64,000 nucleotides of DNA from Dermatemys mawii (Eukaryota; Chordata; Testudines; Dermatemydidae): positions 55,360,785-55,424,784 of the forward strand of contig ML677326.1 in assembly GCA_007922305.1 (NCBI GenBank), given 5' to 3'. The notes under the pieces are model-generated. The model was given only the letters and a program-made list of their open reading frames with translations, searched no databases and was not told the DNA's origin. The position numbers and the translations under genes were made by a program. Position 1 is the first letter of the stretch, and the number at the start of each line of letters is the position of its first letter. Shown here piece by piece: positions 21,636 to 33,908 of the stretch.

Positions 21636-23067
21636 ACCAATCCTCTCTCTTTTTTTAAAAAACAACCACCACCAAGTATGAGGCCAATCATGATTGTAGA
21701 AAAATATTGTATCATCTACAACTTACTTTAGGACTATATTGAGTATTTGTTCTTTCTCCATGAGGACTGAATAATGTGAGGAACAAGCATACAGAGGTTT
21801 AGAAGGCAAAGAACTACTTTTCTCTATTTCTGGATGGCATCCTCAGCAACTTGGACAAAATATTCTGCATTATGGTTTGTTCATCTCAGACTGAAATCCA
21901 TATGAGTAAGTAAAAATACATGACATTGCTGATTACAAGTCATAATAAAAATCAATAAAATGTAGCTTACGACTTGGAATTTTGAGGCATGAGAATTTCA
22001 AATGGGTTTGTTTTCTTACATCATCTCTTGACATAAGTGTCAATGCTTATTTTATTGAGAGGTCTACTATGAATATCAAATATTACTTTAGGTTATAACA
22101 TTGATTTACAAACATTTTCAGTTCAGTTTGTTTTCTACTTTAAATGTCATTCAGTAGAATCCATTTAGAAATCAGCAGTTGCTGACTTACCACACAGCTG
22201 CTATAGTTATCTTGTATTGTAAGTAGAGTGGAAACTGTTGCTGTTATAAATGTTATTGCTTTAAATGGCAACCAATGAATATTCAAGGTTTTTCAAGTTG
22301 TTTTAGCAATAAGAAATTGATCTGAACAACTACTGTTTGCTTCACTCATTTGTTCCTAAGACATGGTAATAAAGCTGCCAATTTAACAGCAATCAGTTTA
22401 TATTAATGACCCTTTAATATTACTTAAATCCCCCAGTAGAAAACTTTTTAACTTAGGATACAAGCCATTTAATAAACACATTTTATAAAATGGAGAAAAT
22501 GGTTACGTAAAGATTCCAAGGCATGGAGAAAATATTTATTATCTTCTGCGGGAGAAAAAAACCCACAACAGATTGCACATATTTTTAAAATGAAAAGGAT
22601 CTTTTTTTCCAGAATGTAAGCATCAAATATTGCCTTTTTTTAAACAATGCATCAACATTTATGTACTAAAGCAAGAGTACTAAATGTAGGTGAATTTTCA
22701 TTTGTACTGATCTATAAAAGCATCTTATAAATTGATTTTCTGTTCTAGTAGCAGAAAGTATTTCAATTTGCAAACAAAGGAAAGTGAACATGGAGCACTC
22801 ATTAGACTAGGCTCCAAGTTTTGTTGATTGTGCGCATACAATTATATTTTCTGGTTTAGCATAATTGCATCTCTCGTTTAATTTCTAAAAGCAAGCTATC
22901 AGTTTAGCAATTATCTAAGACTCTTATAGCTAAAAATGGTGGTGTTCTTCATAACTAACCATTTTTTTAAAAAAAGCACGCTCATCAGCAAAAGGTAGCT
23001 TTTAACTAAGCAGAATAATAGTAGTAATGAGAGTGACCATATAATGGACTGTTTACTAGCACATATA
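21636..23067. other. no gene seen
   Basis: AT-rich intron without recognisable elements. Confidence 0.45.
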
Positions 23068-23160
23068 TGCCAGCATAGGACTTAATCCAGTTCCTACTGA
23101 AATCAATGAGAACAGTCCCATTGACTTTAAAGGGAGCTTGAACAGGGCTCATAGAGGTAC
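23068..23160. repeat. short palindromic sauropsid repeat
   Basis: The pair aatccagttcctactgaaat / cccattgactttaaagggag forms an imperfect inverted repeat typed like CCATTGA(A/C)TTCAATGGGA. Related fragments occur at 30288-30405, 32780-32835, 52085-52125 and 57105-57190. Confidence 0.5.
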
Positions 23161-23554
23161 CTTGGGTTGGGTTGGATGAGGGGCTAGAATACCCAGAACT
23201 GATGGCCACCACAGCCTGTATAGAGATTGCATAGTGATAGCTACTGTTTTGACAGTTTATGGAAATATAATAGCAGCATGGAATGAATAAGTTTACAGTG
23301 CTACATTCCTCCCAGTTTGGGCGGAAAATTCCTTCCTGCCCACAATTCTTTCATAGTGCCCTCTATGAAACACCATTGCTTGGAATGAGAGGGGAGAATT
23401 TCACCCTAAATGTTTCTACTCTCTCTCTCTCAAATATTCCATTCTCATCTTTGCTGCCCTCTTCCCCCCTGTACGTTTCCTTCTGATATTTGCACAGGCT
23501 TTAGCAGGTGATATCTTGCCACATATGAACCAACACCAAAGAGCACAACACCAA

Positions 23555-23840
23555 GGCTATGGCTGTACTGAAACAGGGGGTGTAATTTACAGTTCACATA
23601 GACGTACCCATGCTAGCTTTAATCTAGCTAGCTTATTAAAAACAGCAGCGAGCGCACAGTTTTCAGCACCACCTGTAAAACCCACCTAGGTCCAAGCTAT
23701 GAACTCACATTTCTAATCCATGTTGAAATCCATGGTATTGCAACCTTACTGCTATTTTTAGAGAACTGTCTAGCTTAAAGCTAGCACAAGAACATCTAAA
23801 TGAGCTGAGACCTACAGCTGTGGTTGCAGTATAAATGTAG
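23555..23840. mobile_element. MITE-like DNA element
   Basis: The element is bounded roughly by aaggctatggctgtactg on the left and gcagtataaatgtagg on the right, with the internal agctttaatctagctagc motif and its inverted counterpart gtctagcttaaagctagc. It resembles a family with GTCTACACTG-type ends common in turtles. Diverged and non-coding. Confidence 0.45.
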
Positions 23841-23984
23841 GCACCTTTTAAATATTCTTTTTCTTCTGAGTTGGGTTGGTCAGGCTTCCCCCCTCCTCCA
23901 CGATGGGTAAAAGAGTGCTTATATCTTAACTTTCACACTCTTTCATATATGCACACCAGATAGATTATGAACTACTGCACGGAT

Positions 23985-24117
23985 CAGCAGCCTTGGCATG
24001 CGGGACTGCAGGGTAAGCACCTTTAGTGGGCCCCGTCAGTTTGCTTACTTGCCGGTCGCCGACCACAGCTCCTACTGGCCCCGGTCCAATGGGGGCTGTC
24101 CCAGTCCAATGGGGGCT
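23985..24117. repeat. fragment of a hAT-like MITE
   Basis: The segment from cagcagccttggcatgcggg through ttgccggtcgccgaccacag is GC-rich relative to its surroundings and looks like half of a palindromic hAT-type MITE. It ends in a tandem duplication of a 20-bp unit ((c)ccrgtccaatgggggctg twice, about 24080-24118) exactly where the next element begins. Confidence 0.35.
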
Positions 24118-24470
24118 GAACTTCTGTTCTTGAAAGAGGAGCTTTCAAGCTACAGAGAGCTCATCAGGTCTGAGAAAGGTATTTAGAGTACTTTGCTAGA
24201 CATTAAAAATCATTATCTTAAAACAGACACTGGATTTGTGCCTTATTACAATAATCTGAAATCTGCTAACCCTATTTTTTGTCCTATGACTGCAGAGGTG
24301 TTAACTGACCACTTCTCCTTGAATGGTCTCTTACAGTATGTGTTAACAACTTATGCTAAACAATCTGTCCCAAGTTGTATTTAGCTGTAATATTCTGAGC
24401 ACCTTTTCCAGACTCTGAAGAAGAGCTCTGTGTAGCTCAAAAACTTGTCTCTTTCAAGAACAGAAGTTCA
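24118..24470. mobile_element. Penelope-like foldback unit with hammerhead-like motifs
   Basis: Two inverted arms of about 70 bp enclose some 210 bp: the left arm starts gaacttctgttcttgaaaga (24118) and the right arm ends tctttcaagaacagaagttc (24469). Each arm read inward-out carries a core resembling a hammerhead: right arm CTGAAGAAGAGCT...AGCTC with an AAAA in place of GAAA; left arm (minus strand) CTGATGAGCT...AGCTTGAAA. Penelope-like retroelements are known to carry hammerhead ribozymes in their terminal repeats. The class assignment is inference from this motif plus recognition of a common turtle repeat. Confidence 0.4.
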
Positions 24471-25079
24471 TCCAGTAAGAAATATTACCTCACCCACCTG
24501 GTGTCTCTAGTTTCGTCTGAGTAAAAATTGCCAGGTATGGCCCCAAAGTCTGGAACCCCTGACAAATTTAAATTTGAGTAAATCTCTGTCAGTGCCCTGT
24601 TGCTCTTGACTTTCTGCATTTTAGAAGAGATGTCTAATAAAAGGTGGACTGCAATGATACTGTTCAACACCACAAAACACCATGAATTTTGGAATTTCTA
24701 AATATTATAGATGACAATTTCTTAATTTATGTTTCATTCAACGGGAGGGGGGGTGGATTCTATATTATACTCACCTTGATAGATAAAAGGGAACCAATCA
24801 CAGAACTAAATATTTATGGTAGTTTAGGTGCAAGCACTCATGACTTGATCACATTTTTTATGTAAAAACAGAAGAAAGTCCAAATGAGTAGCACATATAC
24901 TTGGTGTTTTAAAATGGCCAGTTTCACAAAACTGAAAAAAACAGAACAAAACTGAGCCAAATCAGCGCTGAGGAAGAAAGTAATCAGGAAAAACTGTGCA
25001 TGATGATTGGGAATTGTTTAGCAACATTTTTTATTTGATGCCCCAAAAGCCATAATGCCACAACTAAGGTTTATATGGT
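24471..25079. other. no gene seen
   Basis: Unassigned. Contains a G run at 24743-24754. Confidence 0.4.
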
Positions 25080-26612
25080 TTATATATGAACCTGGTTTAT
25101 AGGGGAAGTCAAAGCAAATATCTCTATAAAACAAATGGAAGAAAGGAGAAGTCAACAGTAATCAATATAAGTCAGAGCTGGGAATTGTAGAAAACGGATA
25201 AGGAAAAGAGAGACTGAGAAATCTATAGCCAGAAAAGTTAAGGACAATAAGGATTTTTTAAAGTATTTTAGGAACAAAAAGAATCTTAAGAATGGTACTG
25301 GTTCATTACTAAATGGATATGTTAAAACTATCAATAATAATGCAGAAAAGGCAGAAGTGTTCTATTTTTTTTTAGCTGGAAAAAAACAGATGTCACGTGA
25401 TGACACTTTCCATAGCAGAGGTGCTTAAGGACTTTTTTGTTTTAATTTTTTACCAAGAAGATTGGTGACGCGTGGACATTTAACATAGCGAATGCCAGTG
25501 AAAATGAAGTACAATCAGAGCCTAAAATAGGGAAAGAACAAGTCAAAAATTACTTAGACAAGTTAGATGTCTTCAGATCACTAGGGCCTGATGAAATGCA
25601 TCCTAGAATAATCAAGGAGCTGACTGAGATATCTGAACCATTAGCAATTATCTTTGAAAGGTCATGGAAGACAGGAGACATTCCAAAAAACTGGAACAGG
25701 ACAAATATTGTGTCCATCTATAAAAAGGGAGATAAAGACAACCCAGGGAATTATACAGCAGTCAGCTTAACTTTTGTACCCAGAAAGATAATGGAGCAAA
25801 TAATTAAGAAATCAATTTCCAAACACCTAGAAGATAATATGGTGATGACAAATCCATGCTGTTAGTTAAGAACAAATTGTGTCAGACCAACCTGATAGCT
25901 TTCTTTGACAGGGTATGAAGGGTTGTGGATAAGGGAAAGCAGTAGATGTGGTATATCTTGACTTTAGTAAGGTTTTTGATACTGTCTTGCATAACCTTCT
26001 CAAAAACATACTAGGGAAATACAGCCTAGACGGAGCTACTTTAAGGTGGTGCACAACTGGTTGGAAAATCATTCCAGGAAAATAGTTGTAAGTAGTTCAC
26101 AGTCATGATAGAAGGGCATAATGAGTGAGGTCCCCCAGAGGTTGGTTCTGGGTCTGGTTCCCTTCAAAATCCTGACTTTAGTAAGGATTTTGATACTGTC
26201 TTGCGTGATCTTCTCAAATTGGAGAAAATCCAGAGAAGAAAATACAATGATTAAAAGTCTAGAAAACGTGACCTATGAGAAAAGATTGAAAAAAAACTGG
26301 GTTTGTTTGGTCTGGAGAAGAAAATACTGAGAGGGGACAAGTAACTATTACAAGGAGGAGAAAAATTGTTCTTCTTAACCTCTGAGGATAGGACAAGAGA
26401 CAATGAGCTTAAATTGCAGCAATAGCATTTTAAGTTGGACATTGCCTAGAGAGGTTGTGGAATCTCCATCACTGGTGATTTTTAAGAGCAGGTTGGACAA
26501 ACACCTGTCAGGGATGGTCTAGATAATACTTAGACCTGCCTTGAGTGCAGGAAACTGGACTAGATGACCTCTCGAGGTCTCTTCTAGTTCTATGATTCTA
26601 TGATTCCACTAG
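25080..26612 (+). repeat. CR1 LINE with reverse transcriptase relic and complete 3' end
   Basis: Plus-strand translation of 25596-25865 gives a typical CR1 reverse transcriptase stretch: [20 protein letters not shown], then [40 protein letters not shown]. Further on, a relic of the YLDFSKAFDTV block lies at 25955-25985. Between ~26170 and 26225 a copy of 25959-26004 has been inserted and the rest of the reverse transcriptase (including FADD) is missing. The 3' UTR follows and ends at 26585-26606 in the CR1-specific tandem ttctatgattctatgatt. Stops and frameshifts make it non-functional. Confidence 0.85.
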
Positions 26613-27782
26613 TATCTCAGAGGGATGTTAAAGAGTAGCTACCTAAGTTAGACATTTTAAAATCAGAAGGTCTAGATAACTTGCATGCCAGAGTTTTAAA
26701 AGAGCTGGCTGACGATCTCAATGAACCATTAATGTTGATTTTCAAGAAGTCTTGGAACCCTCCCCGGAGAAGTTCCAGAAGACTGCCAAAAAAACTAATG
26801 TGTCAATATACAAAAAAGGATAAACAAGGATGATCTGGGTAATTATAGGCTCATCAGCCTGACATCAACCCTGGGAAAGATAATGAAGCAGTTGATATGG
26901 GACTCGAATAATGAAGAATTAAAGAAAGATAATATAATTAATGTCAATAACATGGATTTATGGAAAGTAGATCCTGCCAAAGTAGCCTGAAATTTTTTAT
27001 GATATCATAAGTTTGGTTGATTAAGTGTATTACATCAGCACTGTTACCTTTGACTTCTGTAAGGCATCTGATTTACCACCTCATGTCATTTTGATTAAAA
27101 AAACTAGAATATAAAAATTCACATGGCACATGTTAAATGGATTAAAAAACTGGATAAGTCTCAATATATAACTAAATGGGGGATCATAATTGATTGAGTG
27201 TTGTTTCTTGTGGGGGCTCAGAGGGATCAGTTTGTGACCGTATGCTATTTAACGTTAACATCAATAACCTGGTAAAAGATAAAAAATCGTAACTGACACA
27301 ATTTTCAGATGACCCAGACATTGCGGGGAATGGTAAATAGTGAAAAGCTCAAAAGTCTGAGCAATCTTGACTCTTTGTAAGCTGGACAAGCAAACAATAT
27401 TCATTTTTAATATAGCCAAATATAAGCATATACATCTAGGAAAAAAGACTGTCAGCCACACATACAGAATGGAGGACACTATATTGGAAGCACTGACTCT
27501 GAAAGAGATTTTTGGGCCATGGTGGATAATCAGCTGAACCTGAGCTTCTAGTGTGATATGGTGGTCAAAAGGGCTAATGAGATCTATGGATCCAAAAGCA
27601 GTAGGTTAGGCGTAAGAAAAGAGACGTTCTTTTACCTCCATATTTGGCACTGTTGCAACCCCTAGTGGACTTCTACCAAATGTGTCTAGTTATGATATCC
27701 ACAATTCAAGAAAGATGTTGATAAACTGGAGAGGGTTGAGAGAAGAGATGAGAATGATAAAAGAATTTAAAAATATGCCACA
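26613..27782 (+). repeat. second, older CR1-like LINE fragment
   Basis: It begins right after the first CR1 tail. Recognisable pieces on the plus strand are DNLHARVLKELADDLNEPLM at ~26678-26740, a KDNLGNYRLISLTSTLGKI-like stretch at ~26820-26885 and a FSDDPDI relic at ~27302-27322 of the catalytic FADD region. A KKTVSHTYRMEDTILEALTL-like stretch follows. All frames are broken. The 3' part stops at the MITE starting near 27783. Confidence 0.7.
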
Positions 27783-28052
27783 TAGCGTACGTATATATTG
27801 CAGCTGGGAGCCTGGGATGCTCCCAGCTCAGGGAGACAGACTCGTGTTAAACAGGGCTTGAGATAGTACAGTGAAAAGAGCAGTGTGAATATTGCAGCTC
27901 TCCCTGGAGTTCAGTGTAGGGGGTCATGTGGGTTCCAGAGCCTAAGCCAAAACATTCACACTGCTATCTGTAGTGCATTAGATCAAACCCCACTATCATA
28001 AGTCTGTATACCCAGTCTGAAAGCTTGCTCCCATTTGCAGTGTAGACATACC
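27783..28052. mobile_element. MITE (GTCTACACTGCA-ended family)
   Basis: The left end gtacgtatatattgcagctg and the right end read inward ggtatgtctacactgcaaat are inverted, with gctgggagcctgggatgctc and gggagcaagctttcagactg extending the match. Length about 270 bp, non-coding. It may interrupt the preceding CR1. The target duplication is not clear. Confidence 0.55.
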
Positions 28053-29055
28053 CATTTTCATTCTGGCAGACCGGGTGCCAGTTCATTCCAACCTCTGATG
28101 CCTCAAAGAATGCTTACAAATGCACAGCTGAAAATCAGTCTTGTTTACCTATGTGTTAGCGTTATTAAAATAAATATGCTGCATGTATTATTCTCACTCT
28201 TCTATACCCTATGTTATACTGTAACAGCAAACATTCACATTCTAGATACCCCTGTAATTAAGTAACCCATAAAGTGAGAAAGAAGCCATGTGTAATGCAA
28301 ACGATGGTATCTTACAAGACTATGTTAAATCCTGTTCATTAAATGCAAATAAGCCATTGTGTGACATTAAGTATCAAAGACTTTAAGTGTGTTCCTCTCC
28401 CTCCTCGAGCACCTAATGAAGAAGAGACCTGTGAGGAAACTATTGTGGTTACTTGGTTTCTGTGAAAAGAAGCTATAAATATGTACAAAAGGAATAATTC
28501 TTCATCTCTGGACTGTCGGATTCTAACAGGGCAGAATAACTGAATAAGAAGATGGAGATCCTCAGAATTATTCTGGGTAGCCCTAAAAGACATTTGGGAA
28601 ACTGGCAGATTACAGCATCTCTGCAACCTTTTGAAATTATAGACTGTACATACACTTTACCTGCTTTAACCACTCAATAACTCATTTCATTTTCCTAGCT
28701 AATAAGCCTTTGTTAGCATTGCCTTTGATGAGAGATCTAGGGTGCAAATCAACCTGTGTGACTGACTGGTCTCTTGGGACTGCTGTAACTTGAAAATATT
28801 GTGATTTTTGGTGTAAGTGATCATTTATCACATAGTCCTGCTTGCCTGGATGTCCCAATAGACTGGAGTGTCTCAAGGAACTTTCTGTGGCTCCATTATA
28901 AGACTATCGCAATACTTTGGGTGTTCATATTTGGTACTGGTTTGGTGAAATCTAATTATAGAACATACTACTAATTTGCCCTGTTTCGACAGGCTGCCCT
29001 GAAGTAGGCACTCATAGACATGGACCACTCCAGACAGTGTCACACCCATAGTGAA
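28053..29055. other. no gene seen
   Basis: Unassigned intron with no recognisable coding or terminal repeats. Confidence 0.4.
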
Positions 29056-29455
29056 CAATTCCAGGATTACAATTTATTCAGCTTAACAAAAAGAAGGTTA
29101 AGAGCTAACTTTATTACAGACTATATGTACCTACTCGGTGGAACAAACACTTGACAATGGGCTCTTCAGTCTAGCAGAGAAAGGTATAACATGATCCAAT
29201 TGCTGAAAGGTGAAGCTAGACACATTAGGACTGGAAATAAGGAAATAACAGTCAGGGCAATTAATCACTGGAACCATTTATTATTGGTCATTATGGATTC
29301 TCCATCATTGGTAATTTTTACATTGAGGTTGGATTTTTTTTTTGAAAGATAATTGTTTTGGGGAGGGTTTTTTTTTACCTGTTTTGTACAGGAAATTGGA
29401 CAAGATGATCACATTGGTATCTTCTGGCTTTGGAACCCATGAAAATGGCTTATTG
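29056..29455 (+). repeat. CR1 LINE 3' end
   Basis: The text runs ttcagcttaacaaaaagaag, then gagctaactttattacagac and tcttcagtctagcagagaaa, the conserved CR1 C-terminal coding region (LFSLTKRRLRANFI, then LFSLAEKGI). Its 3' UTR follows (ggaaattggacaagatgatc, ctggctttggaacccatgaa). An expanded oligo(T) run sits at 29333-29342. Confidence 0.75.
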
Positions 29456-30287
29456 ACAATCATTAGTGGTCTTTAACAGTGACTATACCTTCCTGCTAAC
29501 TAGGATATGAGGAAGTTTAACTAGTCAGAAATAACTCTGTAGATAGGACATCAAGAACTTTTATAGTGTAAATGATGCTTTAACCTACATATGGAATTCA
29601 CCAGTTAAAACAATCCAGATAGCTCTAAGATTTGTATTAAAACACAGAGGTAATAGCTCTAATGATGCAATCAAAGACTTGAACTAATTTGCAGGCCTTG
29701 AAAGAATTTATTTTGGATTATTTCTTCCCCATCTGTGTTTTACTGATAGGAATCCAATAAAAAAATCAACAAGTTCTTATTAATAGAGATTGTCTTTCAT
29801 TGCATGGCATATTGTCACTACTTACTGAATACATTTTTAACCTATTATTATATTTATTCAGAGGATGAGGAGACAAAATATCAGCTCAGAATTTTTAAGG
29901 AACCAGCTTTAGTACTTCTAAAATGCATTTTGAAGTGTACCTATTTTCTCCTTAGCATTAAGCAATCAAAGGATTTTGGAATTAGCAATGTTAGTCATTT
30001 CAACATTTATTAATTCATTTGCAAGAGTTTTGAAGTGTATATTTTGAGTGCTGCTATACTAAAACTACTTTGCATTATAACCTTGAAATAACCTTGTTTA
30101 AATTCAAAGAAAGCTTCAAGTTGGAATGGTTTCTGGCAAGTGCTTTATTATATTCATAACTGCCTATTTTATTTTTCAGCCCATGTGTAGTAATGGTTTT
30201 AAATCCAGAGGCATTATGCTCTTAAAGACTGTCATGATTAGATAAATCAAATAATTAAAATTTCCTGAAGTATTTGTTCATTGAGTA
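29456..30287. other. no gene seen
   Basis: Unassigned AT-rich intron. Confidence 0.4.
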
Positions 30288-30405
30288 GATATAGGCCCTG
30301 ATTCAGCAAAATTTTAAGCATATGTGTATCATATTAAGCTCAGTGGGACTACTCACATCCCTAAAGTTAGGCACATACCTAAGTACCTTGTAGAATCATG
30401 ATCTA
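30288..30405. repeat. palindromic sauropsid repeat (GATTCAGCAAA type)
   Basis: The left half ggccctgattcagcaaaatt / aagcatatgtgtatc and the right half gttaggcacatacctaagta form an imperfect inverted repeat around gctcagtgggactactca. Common in turtle DNA by recognition. Confidence 0.5.
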
Positions 30406-32001
30406 AAAAGGGAGTTCTTTGTTGTTCTGAAGGAGCAGGGTCCTTTCTCTCAAGAATACCTGATATTTATTACAGTAGGCTCAGGAATTGCCCATCAATA
30501 TCAACCAGAAACTAACAACATAAAAATAATCAGGGTCATTTTATGGTAGGATAGGAGAAGAAGAGAATGTTTTTAATAAAATTCCATGTAGCGAGAGATT
30601 GCCTTTCTTGACCTTTCAAACCCATATGTTGTGCCTCACAAAGCACTGCATATCAATTCCAAGATGCCAAAATAATTGACATCTCACGTGCTCTGTGAAA
30701 GTTACTTGAATATTATCACAAATATGTTCCAATATTATTCTATGATGCACAACATGGGTTTTTTGAAACCATCTACACTTCAATACAGGGAACTCTGCCA
30801 GACTTATCTGGAAAATAATAATGCTCATGTATAATGGCCTCAATGTAAAGTTAATAGTAACTGTTCCTCCTCGTCATGAACAGACTGCAGAGCTTTGCAA
30901 ATGCGCACCTTAAGTGACTATGGGCACTCAGGGAATTGAATTCAGAGACAGTGCATACATGGTAACAAGTTTATTTGAGTACATAGAGGCAAATAGTTGC
31001 CAGAGTATTTGAGCAATTGACCATGTTACAAAACAAGTTTCTAAAAGTACTTATTGTGAATATAGAAGAGATTGCAGCCAAAGGTTATTCTAAATATTCT
31101 ATATATAGATCTAAAAGTGATTATCAATCTTTTGAAACCTTTAAGAAATAGTGCAGAATGAGGAGTTAGACTCTGGAGCTACCAAAAAGTATCCCTCACC
31201 CCACTAATTTCTTATAAAGCCAAATAGTACCACCAATCTTTTTGTCATTCATTAACACATTCACAATATTAGTAAGATACAATATAGTGAGATGTACAGT
31301 TTTTAAATGGGTCAGTTCTATTATATATATATATATATTACATTTGTTTAATTTAACAAGACAGCCAGTTGAAACTAAGCTGAAGTAAATTGTCAAAGTC
31401 TTGTACAGTGTTCTGAACTGCCCAACTCAAACTGATTACAAACTAACTCAAAATTTACCCAAATACAGGTAATATCTCTTGCAAGTCCCAGAAACACAGT
31501 ATTAATTAGTGCTCCTTAATTCTTCTGTTTTATTTTGAAAAATGAATAAAACTTACTTTCCAATATTAACAGTATTTCCTCCAGGCAGCACACAGAAAAT
31601 CTGATGAATACATGTATGCACAAAAATTCAGTAAGAGTTATAATTAAAATATGTTTTAGGCTATGCGACCATCATGGATTATATAAAACATTCTTCAAGA
31701 TCACCCTTATTTTAGTGAAGACACTATACACTGTTATTATGATCAGGAAATTCACGTTGTCAATATGATACATAATAAGCCATTGCTGTGTTGATGGGAC
31801 TGAGCTATCTACATGTTGAAATTCTTGGGAAAATTTCCATCCCCAAGCACGGCAGTGAAAATCTGAATGGAATAGCTTCACTGGTGGTAATGGAGTTACT
31901 CTGTTTTTATTCCATTATAATTGATGCTAATTCATTACATCATTTAAGCATATATTTAAGTTCATTCCTATTCAGGAAGGATGCTGAAGCACATTAACTT
32001 T
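30406..32001. other. no gene seen; one (AT)n tract
   Basis: Unassigned, with a dinucleotide (AT)n tract at about 31320-31340. No frame with domain character. Confidence 0.4.
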
Positions 32002-32768
32002 TGTCAAGGTTCCTTCCTCGCTCTGAATTCTGGGGTACAATTGTGGGGACACTCATGAAAGACCGCCTAAATTTATATTCTACCAGTTCAGGTTAAAAAC
32101 TTCCAAGGCACAAATTCCTTCCCACTAAGTGATTTAGACAAAGATTTAGGAAAAGGATCACTTGGAGTTCCTATTTCCCCAAAATCTCCCCCCAAGCCCT
32201 ATCACCCCCTTTCATGGGGAGGCTTGAGAATAATATACCAACCAATTGCCTTTAATAAAAGTACTAACCAGACCCTTTATGTTTAGGACACTAAAATCAA
32301 TCAGGTTCTTAAAAGAAGAAAATTATTATAAAGAAAAAAGGAAAAAGAGGCATCTCTGTAAAATCAGGATGGAAGGTAATATTACTGGGTAATAAAAAGA
32401 TTTAAAACACAGAGGATTCCCCTCTAGGCTCAACTTCAATGTTACAAAAACAAGCATAAACCTCCCTCTTAGCTTAGGGAAAATTCAAAAGCTACAGCAA
32501 AAGATACTCTAATGCATTTTCTTGCTATTACTTACAATTTTGCAATTTTAGATGTGTCCTTTCAGTAGGAGCTACATTACGTGCTTGGTCTTTCTCTTTG
32601 TACTAAACCAAACAAAGAACAAAAACAAAACCTTCCTCCTCCATCAGATTTGAAAGTATGTTCTTTCACCATTGGTCCTTCTGGTCAGGTGCCAGCTAGA
32701 TTAATTGAACTGATTAACCTCTTACAGGTAAAGAAGAGATTTTATGTTACCCTTAGCTGTTTATGGCA
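32002..32768 (+). mobile_element. LTR-like repeat, possible solo LTR
   Basis: The stretch starts tgtcaaggttccttcctcgc and appears to end at gctgtttatggca, giving a TG...CA frame of 767 bp. I recognise the opening as a very abundant turtle repeat. The flanking pentamers match only partly, so the target duplication is not established and the class is provisional. Confidence 0.4.
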
Positions 32769-32779
32769 ATGTTACAAAT

Positions 32780-32835
32780 GTACTTTAAATCATATTAAAG
32801 TTAAGCATGTGTTTAAGTGTGCCTCCTGAATAAGG
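32780..32835. repeat. fragment of the palindromic GATTCAGCAAA-type repeat
   Basis: Contains aaagttaagcatgtgtttaa, matching the arm sequence of the repeat at 30288-30405. Confidence 0.4.
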
Positions 32836-33908
32836 ATGTTTTCCCAAACTAGGGCCCTTGAGAGCAGGCTATTCTGTTCCCCAAGTTCCCTCCATTTATA
32901 CATATAGTAGCTTGGAGAGAGTTGCATAATCCTGGATGAAAGCCATATTAGCTACAATACTACTAGATTTTAATTTGCACTATAGATGAATATTTATATA
33001 GGAATAAGGAAATTTACAATAGGGAGCTGTGGATGTGTAGTTTTCTTTAGGAAATACAATTCAGATGTAAAATATAGAGGGGACTGATTTAAAATAAGGA
33101 CATTTAAATCATTTATTTAATTCATTTTTACAAAGCATCAACCAAATTAATACATTTTAGGGCTGTCGATTAATCATAGTTAACTCATGCCATTAGCTCA
33201 AAAAACTAATCACAATTAAAATAATCACAATTAATCACAGTTTTAACTGCGCTGTTAAATAACAGAGTACCAATTGAAATATATTAAATGTTTTGGATGT
33301 TTTTCTATATTTTCAAATATATCAATTTCAAATACAACACAGAATACAAAGTGTACAGTGCTCACATTATTTTTATTACAAATATTTGCATTGTAAAGAT
33401 AATAAACAGAAATAGTATTTTCAGTTCACTTAATTCAAGTACTGTAATGCAATTTCTTTATCATGAAAGTTGAACTTACAAATGTAGAATTATGCACAAA
33501 AATTAACTGCATTCAAAACAATGTAAAACTTTAGAGCCTGCAAGTCTACTCAGTCCTACTTTTTGTTCAGCTAATCACTAAGACAAACAAGTTTGTTAAC
33601 ATGGACTTGAGATAATCCTGTCCTCGGTTCATATTTACAATGTCACCTGAAAGTGAAAATAGGTGTTTGCCTGGCACTTTTGTAACCAACATTGCAATGT
33701 TTAACATATCTAGCCAGATATGTTAAACATTTGTATTTCCCTTAATGCTTTGGCTACCATTTCAGAGGACATGCTTCCATGCTGATGATGTTCCTTAAAA
33801 AAAGTGTTAATTGAATTTGTGACTGAACTCCTTGGGGGAGAATTATATGTCTCCCGCTCTGTGTTTTATCCACATTCTGCCATGTATTTAATGTTATAGC
33901 AGTCTCGG

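Noticed and set aside
32002..32768. Firm solo-LTR call
   Set aside because: The TG...CA frame is present but the flanking pentamers agree poorly, so only a provisional LTR-like label is given.
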